A stretch of DNA of 18,372 nt, taken from the NCBI GenBank assembly GCA_900543695.1, contig UQSG01000042.1:1-18372 (forward strand), written 5' to 3'. Each line of letters starts with the position of its first letter. Position 1 is the first letter of the stretch. The stretch comes from an uncultured Clostridium sp. (lineage in GTDB: Bacteria; Bacillota; Clostridia; UBA1212; UBA1255). The position numbers were made by a program, and so were the translations under genes. Below, piece after piece: positions 6,741-14,150 of the stretch. A model generated the notes under the pieces. The model ran no database searches, was not told where the DNA came from, and was given only the letters and a program-made list of their open reading frames with translations.

Positions 6741-6766
6741 ACGGACCTTTTGTCCGTGATTTTTTA
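6741..6766. other. Leader hairpin with T-run upstream of pta
   Basis: ACGGAC (6741-6746) and GTCCGT (6752-6757) form a 6-bp stem with a 5-nt loop, then GATTTTTT on the plus strand. A run of five T also follows it on the minus strand. It may be a 5' stabilising hairpin, an attenuator, or a terminator blocking antisense transcription toward 6478. Confidence 0.5.
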
Positions 6767-6806
6767 TCTAAATCAAATAAAAAACTGATAAGGTGGCGTG
6801 TTTAAA

Positions 6807-7796
6807 ATGAACTTTTTGGAGCGGATCTGCGAAAGAGCAAAGCAGGACAAAAAGACGATCGTACTTCCTGAAAGCGAGGATATCCGTACGATCAAGGCTG
6901 CGGCGATGGTATTGGAAAGAGGAATAGCCGATCTCATCCTGGTCGGCGTTCCGGAGAAAATCAACGCCCTGGCCGCCGGACTCGACCTTTCCGGCTGCAG
7001 GATCGTAAATCCCGAAACATATGAAAAATTTGACGAATACGTAAATGCGTTCTATGAGTTAAGAAAAGCAAAGGGAATGACACCGGAGAAAGCGCGGGAA
7101 GTTATGAAGGATTACGTCTATTTTGCAACCATGATGGTAAAAATGGGCGAGGCAGACGGAATGGTATCCGGCGCCGCGCATTCCACCGCCGACACGGTAC
7201 GGCCTGCGCTGCAGATTTTAAAAACCAAACCCGGAACCGGAAAGGTATCCGCATTTTTCGTAATGGTAGTGCCGAACTGCGAATACGGCGCAAACGGGAT
7301 CTTTGTATACGCCGACAGCGGGCTTGTGGAAAATCCTTCGGCGGAAGATCTTTCGGATATCGCAATCGAATCCTCCCGCTCGTTCCGGCAGCTTGTGGAG
7401 GAGAAGCCGGTTGTCGCAATGCTTTCCTATTCCACATACGGAAGCGCTAAGAGCGAGCTGACGGAGAAAGTGATCGAGGCGACAAAGCTTGCAAAGGAAA
7501 AAGCGCCGGAGCTGCTGCTGGACGGCGAGCTGCAGGCGGACGCCGCGCTTGTCCCCGCGATCGGACAGAGCAAGGCGCCGGGCAGCCCCGTGGCGGGACA
7601 TGCCAACGTGCTCGTTTTCCCGGATCTCAACTGTGGAAATATTGCATATAAGCTTACCCAGAGGCTTGCAAAAGCAGAGGCATACGGCCCGATTCTGCAG
7701 GGCGTCGCAAAACCGGTCAACGATCTGTCAAGAGGCTGCGCTGCGGAAGACATCGTAGGCGTCGTTGCGATTACCTCGGTCCAGGCGCAGGGCTGA
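6807..7796 (+). CDS. pta: Phosphate acetyltransferase
   Basis: This 329-aa enzyme interconverts acetyl-CoA plus phosphate with acetyl phosphate plus CoA in the cytoplasm. It is the single-domain form, without the long N-terminal DRTGG part of enterobacterial Pta. Recognisable stretches are KTIVLPESEDIRT near the start, MVKMGEADGMVSGAAHSTADTVRP, SYSTYGSAKSE, LLLDGELQADAALVP and the late ANVLVFPDLNCGNIAYKLTQR. Length matches the family. I chose the ATG at 6807 because AAGGTGG (6790-6796) gives 10 nt spacing; the in-frame GTG at 6798 would leave 1 nt. It lies 21 bp before ackA in the usual acetate-forming operon, under a promoter with flanking inverted repeats. Confidence 0.97.
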   Translation: MNFLERICERAKQDKKTIVLPESEDIRTIKAAAMVLERGIADLILVGVPEKINALAAGLDLSGCRIVNPETYEKFDEYVNAFYELRKAKGMTPEKAREVMKDYVYFATMMVKMGEADGMVSGAAHSTADTVRPALQILKTKPGTGKVSAFFVMVVPNCEYGANGIFVYADSGLVENPSAEDLSDIAIESSRSFRQLVEEKPVVAMLSYSTYGSAKSELTEKVIEATKLAKEKAPELLLDGELQADAALVPAIGQSKAPGSPVAGHANVLVFPDLNCGNIAYKLTQRLAKAEAYGPILQGVAKPVNDLSRGCAAEDIVGVVAITSVQAQG

Positions 7797-7817
7797 TATC
7801 AGGAAAGGCGGTTATTT

Positions 7818-9014
7818 ATGAATATACTGGTAATCAACTGCGGAAGCTCTTCTTTAAAATATCAGCTGATTGATTCGAAGAATGAAAATGTTCTTGCGAA
7901 AGGACTGTGCGACAGGATCGGGATTGACGATTCCTTTGTCAAGCAGACCGTGACGGGAAAGGATGCCAAGGTCTTTGAGGTAGAGCTGAAGGATCACAAC
8001 GCGGCCATCGCGGAGGTTGTCAGGGCGCTGACCGATAAAGAATACGGCGTAATAGACAGTCTGGATGACATCTCTGCGGTCGGGCACAGGATCGTACACG
8101 GCGGCGAACGATTCCATGAATCCGTAATAATCGACGACGAGGTTATGAAAGCGATCGAGGAATGCGTGCCCCTCGCTCCGCTCCATAATCCGCCGAACAT
8201 CATCGGAATCAGGGCGTGTCAGGCCGCAATGAAAGGCGTTCCGCAGATTGCGGTGTTCGATACGGCCTTTCATCAGACGATGCCCAAAGAAGCGTACATG
8301 TATGCGCTGCCGTATGATTATTATAAAAAATACGGAATCCGGAAATACGGTTTTCACGGGACCTCTCATAAATACGTGGCGGAGCGCTGCGCAGCGCTGA
8401 TGGGGAAGCCGCTGGAAGCTCTGAAAATCATTACGTGTCATATCGGAAACGGAGGAAGCATTGCGGCGATCTGCGGAGGAAAATGTATGGATACTTCTAT
8501 GGGATTTACGCCGCTGGACGGTCTGGAGATGGGAACGAGAAGCGGAATTCTCGATCCGGCGGTTGTTTTGTTCCTGATGGAAAACGAAGGACTTTCTTCT
8601 AAGGAAATGAACGTCGTTCTGAATAAGAAATCGGGCCTGCTCGGTGTTTCCGGCGTCAGCAGCGATATGCGGGACGTCACGGCAGCAATGAAAGAAGGCA
8701 ATTCGAGGGCAAAGCTTGCGCTGCAGATTTTTGCCTACCGTGTTAAATCGTATATCGGACAATACGCGGCGGTTATGAACGGCGTTGACGCAGTCGTATT
8801 TACTGCGGGAATCGGTGAAAACGACGGGGAAGCGCGCCTGGCCTGCGCAAGCGGCCTGGAATATCTCGGGCTTAAAGTAGATCCCGCCAAAAATGCGGTC
8901 AGGGGCGGAGAAGTGGAAATTTCTGCGGACGATTCCGCCGTGAAAGCATTTGTAATAGCCACAAATGAAGAGCTTGCCATTGCCAGAGAAACGGCAAGGC
9001 TTCTTGCAAAATAA
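7818..9014 (+). CDS. ackA: Acetate kinase
   Basis: This 398-aa enzyme converts acetyl phosphate and ADP to acetate and ATP, the substrate-level phosphorylation step of fermentation. It belongs to the ASKHA ATPase fold. The N-terminal signature NILVINCGSSSLKYQL, GHRIVHGGERF, the second signature YGFHGTSHKYV, HIGNGGSIAAI, MGFTPLDGLEMGTRSG (with the active-site Arg) and the C-terminal FTAGIGEND are all present. Length is typical and no key residue is missing. AGGAAAGG precedes the ATG. It follows pta by 21 bp and no terminator separates them. The -35 box of the rpmF promoter begins nine bases past the stop codon. Confidence 0.98.
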   Translation: MNILVINCGSSSLKYQLIDSKNENVLAKGLCDRIGIDDSFVKQTVTGKDAKVFEVELKDHNAAIAEVVRALTDKEYGVIDSLDDISAVGHRIVHGGERFHESVIIDDEVMKAIEECVPLAPLHNPPNIIGIRACQAAMKGVPQIAVFDTAFHQTMPKEAYMYALPYDYYKKYGIRKYGFHGTSHKYVAERCAALMGKPLEALKIITCHIGNGGSIAAICGGKCMDTSMGFTPLDGLEMGTRSGILDPAVVLFLMENEGLSSKEMNVVLNKKSGLLGVSGVSSDMRDVTAAMKEGNSRAKLALQIFAYRVKSYIGQYAAVMNGVDAVVFTAGIGENDGEARLACASGLEYLGLKVDPAKNAVRGGEVEISADDSAVKAFVIATNEELAIARETARLLAK

Positions 9015-9022
9015 AAAGATGC

Positions 9023-9051
9023 TTGACAAGCACGGCTGGAATGAATATAAT
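9023..9051 (+). promoter_or_regulatory. Consensus promoter of rpmF
   Basis: A perfect TTGACA (9023-9028), a 17-nt spacer and a perfect TATAAT (9046-9051) precede rpmF. The -35 box lies within the small palindrome TGCTTGACAAGCA (9020-9032). This strength fits a ribosomal protein gene. Confidence 0.88.
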
Positions 9052-9060
9052 ACCATCCGT

Positions 9061-9101
9061 TGCTTTATGAGTAAGCAGGCGATTACGCAAGACACGTAAT
9101 C
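9061..9101 (+). promoter_or_regulatory. Structured 5' leader of rpmF with two hairpins
   Basis: Hairpin 1 pairs TGCTT (9061-9065) with AAGCA (9073-9077). Hairpin 2 pairs GATTACG (9081-9087) with CGTAATC (9095-9101). Both sit between the likely transcript start and the ribosome binding site GGGAGGTG (9106-9113). A role in autoregulation is possible but is only inferred from position. Confidence 0.45.
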
Positions 9102-9121
9102 TCACGGGAGGTGTAAGAAAG

Positions 9122-9310
9122 ATGATTTGTCCCAAAAGAAGATGGTCGAAGGCGAGAACCCGGACGAGAAGAGCAAACTGGAAACTGGAGGCTCCCAATC
9201 TTGTAAAGTGTCCTCATTGCCACGAATTCAAATTATCACACAGGGTTTGCGGCAACTGCGGTTATTACAAGGGCCGTGAGGTCGTTGCGATGGCGGAAGA
9301 CGATAAATAA
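9122..9310 (+). CDS. rpmF: 50S ribosomal protein L32
   Basis: This is a 62-aa component of the large ribosomal subunit. The N-terminus CPKRRWSKARTRTRR is the usual basic rRNA-binding tail. The centre holds a zinc ribbon of the four-cysteine form, KCPHCHEFK and HRVCGNCGYY, and GREVV closes the conserved part. The start is fixed by GGGAGGTG 8 nt upstream. It has a perfect consensus promoter and a structured leader. In many Firmicutes a DUF177 (YceD-like) gene directly precedes rpmF; here ackA does. A hairpin terminator separates it from der. Confidence 0.97.
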   Translation: MICPKRRWSKARTRTRRANWKLEAPNLVKCPHCHEFKLSHRVCGNCGYYKGREVVAMAEDDK

Positions 9311-9348
9311 ATTCATTGGATTTCTGATGAGGAATCGAACCAGGTGAG

Positions 9349-9395
9349 ACCCGGCTGTGCCGTAGGAATTACGGCATTCTGCCGGGTAGATTTTT
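9349..9395 (+). terminator. Terminator between rpmF and der
   Basis: A two-part stem, ACCCGGC (9349-9355) with GCCGGGT (9381-9387) and TGCCGTA (9358-9364) with TACGGCA (9370-9376), encloses a 5-nt loop and is followed by five T (9391-9395). The der ribosome binding site begins three bases later. Partial read-through would supply der-plsY, since no separate promoter is obvious. Confidence 0.8.
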
Positions 9396-9413
9396 ATCGG
9401 AGGTGCAGAATCA

Positions 9414-10745
9414 GTGAGCAGACAGGGAATGGTCGCCATACTCGGCCGCCCCAATGTGGGGAAATCGTCGTTTTTCAACTATGTGACAGGAAAGCGTATT
9501 TCCATCGTAGAAGATGTGCCGGGCGTCACGCGGGACAGAATTTACGAAGAGGTTGAGTGGAGCGGCAGGCGTTTTACGCTGGCAGATACGGGAGGACTTG
9601 AGCCGAATACCTCTGATACGATTTTCCGGCAGATGAAGCGGCAGGCAGAGCTGGCAATTGAGCTTGCCGATGTCATCCTGTTTATGGTGGATCTGAAAGA
9701 CGGCGTGACTGCGGATGACATGGATATTGCGACGCTGCTCCGAAAGACGCAAAAGCCGGTGCTCCTTGTGGTCAACAAGGTGGATCAGGTCGGCGCGCCT
9801 CCCCCGGAAATTTATGAGTTTTATCATCTGGGCCTTGGTGATTTTTACGCTGTTTCGTCCGCGCACGGGCTTGGAATCGGAGAGGTCCTCGATGCGATCC
9901 TGGCCTATCTGCCGGAGCCGGGAGACGCGGAGGAAGAAGGAAGCTGCATCAAGGCGGCGGTCGTCGGAAAGCCGAACGCCGGAAAATCTTCCCTCATTAA
10001 TAAAATATTGGGCGAGGAGCGTGTAATTGTCAGCGACGTTCCTGGAACGACGCGAGACGCCATCGATACCTGGGTTACCAAGGACGGACAGGATTTTTGC
10101 TTCATTGATACGGCCGGTCTGCGGAAGCGCGGAAAAATAACGGATGATATCGAACGGTACAGTACAGTGCGGAGTCTTGCTGCCGTGGATCGCTGCGATG
10201 TAGCCATATTGATGATCGACGCGAAGGACGGCGTAACGGAGCAGGATACGAAAATCGCCGGATATGCCCATAATAAGGGCAAGGCCTGTATTATTGCCGT
10301 CAATAAATGGGATCTGATAGAAAAGGACGCAGGAACAACGGAGGAATACAAAAAGAGCATCCGGGAGAAGCTCGGCTTTATGCCGTACGCGCCAATCCTG
10401 TTTCTTTCCGCCCTGACGGGACAGCGTGTGGCAAAGCTTTACGAGCTGATCCGATTCACTGCGGATCAGGCGGCGATGCGCATTTCTACAGGAATGCTGA
10501 ACGACGTTCTGAACGAGGCCGTCGCCATGGTGCAGCCTCCCTCGGACAAAGGAAAACGTCTTAAAATCTTTTATATGACGCAGATCCGGGTAAAGCCTCC
10601 CACCTTCGCCGTGTTTGTAAACAGAGCGGAGCTGTTCCATTTTTCCTATATGAGATATCTTGAGAACCGCCTCAGACAGAGTTTTGGATTTGAGGGCACG
10701 CCGATTGTGTTCAAAGTGCGGGAAAAAGGAAAAGAGGAGGCGTAG
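9414..10745 (+). CDS. der: Ribosome assembly GTPase Der (EngA)
   Basis: This 443-aa protein has two tandem GTPase domains and acts in maturation of the 50S subunit. Domain 1 shows GRPNVGKSS (11-19), GVTRD (37-41), DTGG (58-61) and NKVD (121-124). Domain 2 shows GKPNAGKSS (185-193), GTTRD (211-215), DTAG (232-235) and NKWD (297-300). A KH-like RNA-binding domain follows (about 360-440). All G motifs are intact and length is standard. The start codon is GTG at 9414, supported by CGGAGGTG (9398-9405) at 8 nt. plsY begins 3 bp after its stop, and the plsY ribosome binding site lies inside the last der codons. Confidence 0.97.
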   Translation: MSRQGMVAILGRPNVGKSSFFNYVTGKRISIVEDVPGVTRDRIYEEVEWSGRRFTLADTGGLEPNTSDTIFRQMKRQAELAIELADVILFMVDLKDGVTADDMDIATLLRKTQKPVLLVVNKVDQVGAPPPEIYEFYHLGLGDFYAVSSAHGLGIGEVLDAILAYLPEPGDAEEEGSCIKAAVVGKPNAGKSSLINKILGEERVIVSDVPGTTRDAIDTWVTKDGQDFCFIDTAGLRKRGKITDDIERYSTVRSLAAVDRCDVAILMIDAKDGVTEQDTKIAGYAHNKGKACIIAVNKWDLIEKDAGTTEEYKKSIREKLGFMPYAPILFLSALTGQRVAKLYELIRFTADQAAMRISTGMLNDVLNEAVAMVQPPSDKGKRLKIFYMTQIRVKPPTFAVFVNRAELFHFSYMRYLENRLRQSFGFEGTPIVFKVREKGKEEA

Positions 10746-10748
10746 CGT

Positions 10749-11402
10749 ATGAAATATTATCTTTTGCTTACGGCTGCAGCTCTGATCGGATATCTTCTCG
10801 GCAGCATCAATACTGCGGTGATCCTGTCGAAGCTTCTTTATAAAAAAGATATTCGTCTGCAGGGGAGCGGCAATGCGGGAATGACCAACATGCAGCGGGT
10901 TTACGGAAAAAAGGCGGCGCTTTTTACCTTTCTGGGTGATTTCTGCAAAGGAATCATCGCAGTGGTGATCGGAAGGCTGCTCCTTGGAATTTTTGCATCG
11001 AAGGGCTTACACGGCGCCTGTATCGCGGGCGCTTTCGCAGTCGTCGGACATACTTGGCCCCTGTATTTTGGATTCAGGGGCGGAAAAGGCGTCCTTACCG
11101 CATTTTCCGTTATGCTGGTGATTGCGCCGCTTCCGGCGCTTGTCGCTTTCGCGGTTTTCCTGATCACGGTTGTTATTACCAGATATGTTTCGCTGGGCTC
11201 TCTGCTTGCGGCGGCTTCTCTGCCTGCCTGTGTGTATTTTCTGGGCGATATCCTGCGGTCGCAAAGCGGTCTTGGCCCGGTCTTTTATCTTTCCGTGTTT
11301 GTTGCGGTTCTTATTATCGTACGTCATCATGCGAATATTGTGCGGCTGCTGCGCGGAAAGGAATCAAAGCTGAATCTCCGGACGAAAAACAGAAAGGATT
11401 GA
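10749..11402 (+). CDS. plsY: Acyl-phosphate:glycerol-3-phosphate acyltransferase
   Basis: This 217-aa membrane enzyme transfers the acyl group from acyl phosphate to sn-glycerol-3-phosphate, the first step of phospholipid synthesis in Firmicutes. It has about five hydrophobic segments. The signature loops are visible: GSGNAGMTNMQRVYGKK (the usual first GSGN.G.TN loop), GHTWPLYFGFRGGKGV (second loop) and RHHANIVRLLRGKES near the C-terminus. Length is slightly above the usual 190-210. GAGGAGG (10734-10740) inside der supplies the ribosome binding site, so der and plsY are translated from one message. A GC-rich terminator follows. Confidence 0.96.
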   Translation: MKYYLLLTAAALIGYLLGSINTAVILSKLLYKKDIRLQGSGNAGMTNMQRVYGKKAALFTFLGDFCKGIIAVVIGRLLLGIFASKGLHGACIAGAFAVVGHTWPLYFGFRGGKGVLTAFSVMLVIAPLPALVAFAVFLITVVITRYVSLGSLLAAASLPACVYFLGDILRSQSGLGPVFYLSVFVAVLIIVRHHANIVRLLRGKESKLNLRTKNRKD

Positions 11403-11403
11403 G

Positions 11404-11435
11404 AGCGGCGCGCCGCGGCGCCGGCTGCGTTTTTT
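11404..11435 (+). terminator. Terminator after plsY
   Basis: CGGCGC (11406-11411) pairs with GCGCCG (11418-11423) in a very GC-rich hairpin, followed by six T (11430-11435). It is placed to end the der-plsY transcript. Confidence 0.75.
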
Positions 11436-11466
11436 GTTTGCCTTTTGTAATAGCTTTATAAAAATC

Positions 11467-11495
11467 TTGACTAAAAGCGTCATATCCTTTATGAT
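11467..11495 (+). promoter_or_regulatory. Promoter of the LamG-like lipoprotein gene
   Basis: TTGACT (11467-11472), a 17-nt spacer and TATGAT (11490-11495) lie 61 bp before the ATG. An AT-rich leader with a small hairpin (GCTTAA pairing with TTAAGC, about 11525-11541) follows. Confidence 0.7.
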
Positions 11496-11556
11496 AAGCG
11501 CATCAATATAAATAATTTATGTTAAGCTTAATTTTTTAAGCGGAACAGGAGGCAAC

Positions 11557-12465
11557 ATGAAACGAGTTTACAGAATCATAGCGGCGATGCTGTCTGCTGC
11601 CATGCTTTCCGTTGCTTTTCTGACGGGATGCGGCGGGAAAACAGAGGACTCGGGCACGGCGACCACTCCGCCGGCAGCGACCAAGGCGGCAACCGAGAAG
11701 CCCGCAGCTACGCCTGCGCAGCAGACGCCGGGAACGCCGAAGCCTGTCGTGACGCCGGCTCCGCCGGAGGGCTACGATGCGAGCATTGAGGTTCCCAAAG
11801 CCGGAATTTTCGACATCGAGTTTGAAAACGGCGCTCCGGTCGACCGTTCGGAAAACGCGATTCAAGTGGAGGCCTATGGAGAGCCGACCGTCAAGCTGGA
11901 TGAGGAAATCGGCAGAGAGGTCGCTTCTTTCCGGGCGGAGGATCAATCTGCTTATATTATTAACGATTTCGGTACTTACTATGATCAGATCAAGGGCGCG
12001 TTCTCGCAAGAAATTTATTTCAAATCGACTGACGTGCTGGCGGAATACTGCGGCATCGCGTCGAATATGCAGTCCGGAGGATTCGGCTTTGATTTTGAGC
12101 CGGATAAAAACGGCGCTACGACGTATGGATTTTCTATTCGGATTGGCGATTCCTATCAATGGGCTTATCCGGAGGAGGATATGGAGGAGGACGTCTATAT
12201 CCACGCCGTCGCGGTCTATGACGGGACGGATCTGCTCCTGTATGTAAACGGCGAGCTTGTTGTCGAAACGAGAGGTGCGGGAAGTAATTTTACATTCCCA
12301 CAGGATCCGACCGCGCAGTATTTTGTCATCGGAGGCGATTCCGGCTCGGGACCGGTGGAAAATTTCTTCTCTGGAGACATCGCCTTTGTCCGGCTCTATG
12401 ACGAGGCGCTGAACGCAAATCAGGTCTACAAGCTGTTTACTGAGGCGGTGAAGAAAGCGGAATAA
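11557..12465 (+). CDS. Lipoprotein with LamG-like (concanavalin A-fold) domain
   Basis: This 302-aa predicted lipoprotein has an N-terminal lipobox LTGC with the lipid-bearing Cys25 after a basic, hydrophobic signal (1-24). An Ala/Thr/Pro-rich linker (about 28-72) follows. The remainder (about 78-295) looks like a LamG/concanavalin A-type jelly roll: FDIEFENGAPVD at its start, then FSQEIYFK, AVAVYDGTDLLLYVNGELV and GDIAFVRLYDEALNANQV, the closing pattern of that fold. It should sit on the outer face of the membrane, perhaps binding a glycan; no catalytic residues are apparent. ACAGGAGG precedes the ATG. It is a single-gene unit with its own promoter and terminator. The ligand is unknown. Confidence 0.8.
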   Translation: MKRVYRIIAAMLSAAMLSVAFLTGCGGKTEDSGTATTPPAATKAATEKPAATPAQQTPGTPKPVVTPAPPEGYDASIEVPKAGIFDIEFENGAPVDRSENAIQVEAYGEPTVKLDEEIGREVASFRAEDQSAYIINDFGTYYDQIKGAFSQEIYFKSTDVLAEYCGIASNMQSGGFGFDFEPDKNGATTYGFSIRIGDSYQWAYPEEDMEEDVYIHAVAVYDGTDLLLYVNGELVVETRGAGSNFTFPQDPTAQYFVIGGDSGSGPVENFFSGDIAFVRLYDEALNANQVYKLFTEAVKKAE

Positions 12466-12492
12466 GCAATTCCTTCGCAAACCGTATTATGG

Positions 12493-12525
12493 GCGTCCGC
12501 GTATTTGCGGGCGCTCTTGTTTTTA
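12493..12525 (+). terminator. Terminator after the LamG-like lipoprotein gene
   Basis: GCGTCCGC (12493-12500) pairs with GCGGGCGC (12507-12514), with one G-T pair and a 6-nt loop, followed by TCTTGTTTTTA. It lies 28 bp past the stop codon. Confidence 0.8.
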
Positions 12526-12558
12526 TACATTATTCACCGCGGCTTTACCGGCAGAACC

Positions 12559-12587
12559 TTGACTTTTATAGGTACGGGTAGTATACT
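12559..12587 (+). promoter_or_regulatory. Promoter of guaB-greA-lysS
   Basis: TTGACT (12559-12564), a 17-nt spacer and TATACT (12582-12587) lie 33 bp before the guaB start. No riboswitch-like structure fits in the short leader. Confidence 0.75.
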
Positions 12588-12619
12588 AACCAATCAAATT
12601 ATTGTTAGGAGTTGATTGT

Positions 12620-14131
12620 GTGGCTTTTATTTATGACGAACCGTCTTATACATTTAGCGAATATTTGCTGCTGCCCGGGCTTACGAAGAAGGACTGCACC
12701 CCGGATAAAGTATCGCTGAAGACGCCTCTGGTCCGCTTCCGACGGGGACAGGAGGAGTCGCCGCTTTCCATTAATATCCCGATGGTATCTGCGGTGATGC
12801 AGGCGGTATCGGATGATAAAATGGCAATCGCGCTGGCAAAATGCGGAGGTCTTTCTTTCATTTATGTATCGCAGCCGATTGACCAGCAAGCAGAAATGAT
12901 CGCCAGAGTAAAAAAATATAAATCAGGCTTTGTCGTCAGCGATTCCAATCTGACTCCGGAACATACGCTGGAAGACGTACTTAAATTAAAAGAAAAATCC
13001 GGACATTCCACCATTGCGGTGACGGACGACGGGACGGAGAACGGTAAGCTTCTGGGCATCGTCACGAGTCGGGACTACAGAGTCAGCCGCATGTCCCCGG
13101 ACACGAGAATTGCAGAATTCATGACGCCGTTCCGCGATCTGATTTACGCAAAAGAGGGCGTCACGCTGAAGACGGCAAACGACATCATCTGGGACAACAA
13201 GCTGAATTGCCTTCCCATCATTGACGAAAATTGCAATTTAAAATATTTCGTATTCCGTAAAGACTACGACTCCCACAAGGAAAACCCCTTGGAGCTGCTC
13301 GACGGAGAAAAGCGGTATATGGTCGGAGCGGGCATCAATTCAAGGGATTACAGAGAACGCGTCCCGGAGCTGGTGAAGGCGGATGTGGACATCCTTTGCA
13401 TCGATTCCTCCGAGGGCTATTCCGAATGGCAGAAGGACACAATTGAATACATTAAAACGGAATACAATGGCAGAGTCCGCGTAGGAGCCGGAAACGTCGT
13501 GGATGCAGATGCGTTCCGGTATCTTGCTGATGCCGGCGCAGACTTTGTGAAGATCGGGATCGGCGGCGGCTCCATCTGCATTACGAGAGAACAGAAGGGA
13601 ATCGGCCGCGGACAGGCCACTGCGGTAATTGAAGTGGCAAAGGCAAGGGACGAATATTTTAAAGAAACGGGAATATATATTCCACTGTGCTCCGACGGCG
13701 GAATCGTACACGACTACCACATGACGCTCGCGCTGGCGATGGGAGCCGATTTCGTGATGCTGGGACGCTACTTCGCGAGATTTGACGAGAGTCCCACGCT
13801 CAAAGTAAACATCAATGGAAATTACGTGAAGGAATATTGGGGGGAAGGCTCCAACCGGGCCAGAAACTGGCAGCGCTACGATATGGGCGGAAGCGCAAAG
13901 CTGTCCTTTGAGGAAGGCGTGGACTCATATGTCCCATACGCCGGGTCATTGCGGGACAATCTGGATATTACGCTGGGAAAAATCCGCTCCACCATGTGCA
14001 ACTGCGGCGTGTGCGATATCGCAGAATTCCACGATACGGCCAGATTAACGCGCGTATCCTCGACCAGTCTGATCGAGGGCGGCGCACATGACGTTATCCT
14101 AAAGGATAAAAACTATATTAATGTAAAATAA
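12620..14131 (+). CDS. guaB: IMP dehydrogenase (divergent clostridial-type)
   Basis: This 503-aa enzyme oxidises IMP to XMP with NAD, the committed step of GMP synthesis. The barrel is interrupted by a CBS pair (about 105-220, FVVSDSNLTPEHTLEDV to FVFRKDYDS). The catalytic loop is GGGSICITREQKGIGRG (315-331) with catalytic Cys320. The flap carries RNWQRYDMGG with the probable Arg419-Tyr420 dyad, then EEGVDSYVPYAGSL. This differs from the standard GPGSICTTR and EGVEGRVPYKG forms and the protein is about 15-20 residues longer than usual GuaB. It also has the C-terminal cluster CNCGVC (460-465). I chose the GTG at 12620 because AGGAG lies 8 nt upstream; the longer reading from a TTG at 12602 would contain that site. 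greA follows by 19 bp. Confidence 0.93.
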   Translation: MAFIYDEPSYTFSEYLLLPGLTKKDCTPDKVSLKTPLVRFRRGQEESPLSINIPMVSAVMQAVSDDKMAIALAKCGGLSFIYVSQPIDQQAEMIARVKKYKSGFVVSDSNLTPEHTLEDVLKLKEKSGHSTIAVTDDGTENGKLLGIVTSRDYRVSRMSPDTRIAEFMTPFRDLIYAKEGVTLKTANDIIWDNKLNCLPIIDENCNLKYFVFRKDYDSHKENPLELLDGEKRYMVGAGINSRDYRERVPELVKADVDILCIDSSEGYSEWQKDTIEYIKTEYNGRVRVGAGNVVDADAFRYLADAGADFVKIGIGGGSICITREQKGIGRGQATAVIEVAKARDEYFKETGIYIPLCSDGGIVHDYHMTLALAMGADFVMLGRYFARFDESPTLKVNINGNYVKEYWGEGSNRARNWQRYDMGGSAKLSFEEGVDSYVPYAGSLRDNLDITLGKIRSTMCNCGVCDIAEFHDTARLTRVSSTSLIEGGAHDVILKDKNYINVK

Positions 14132-14150
14132 TAAAGAGGAGAGATGAATC

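Noticed and set aside
6741..6766. Leader hairpin considered as a full terminator for pta
   Set aside because: It would start at the first transcribed base, leaving no upstream RNA to be terminated; kept only as a hairpin of uncertain role.
7854..9095. Long minus-strand open frame (413 codons) opposite ackA
   Set aside because: It is the antisense of a clearly conserved kinase gene and its translation is an Arg/Cys/His-rich shadow without domains.
9411..10640. Long minus-strand open frame (409 codons) opposite der
   Set aside because: Antisense of der, whose G motifs are all intact; the reverse product resembles no protein family.
11536..12480. Minus-strand open frame (314 codons) opposite the lipoprotein gene
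   Set aside because: The plus strand has promoter, ribosome binding site, lipobox and terminator; the reverse product is Arg-rich low complexity.
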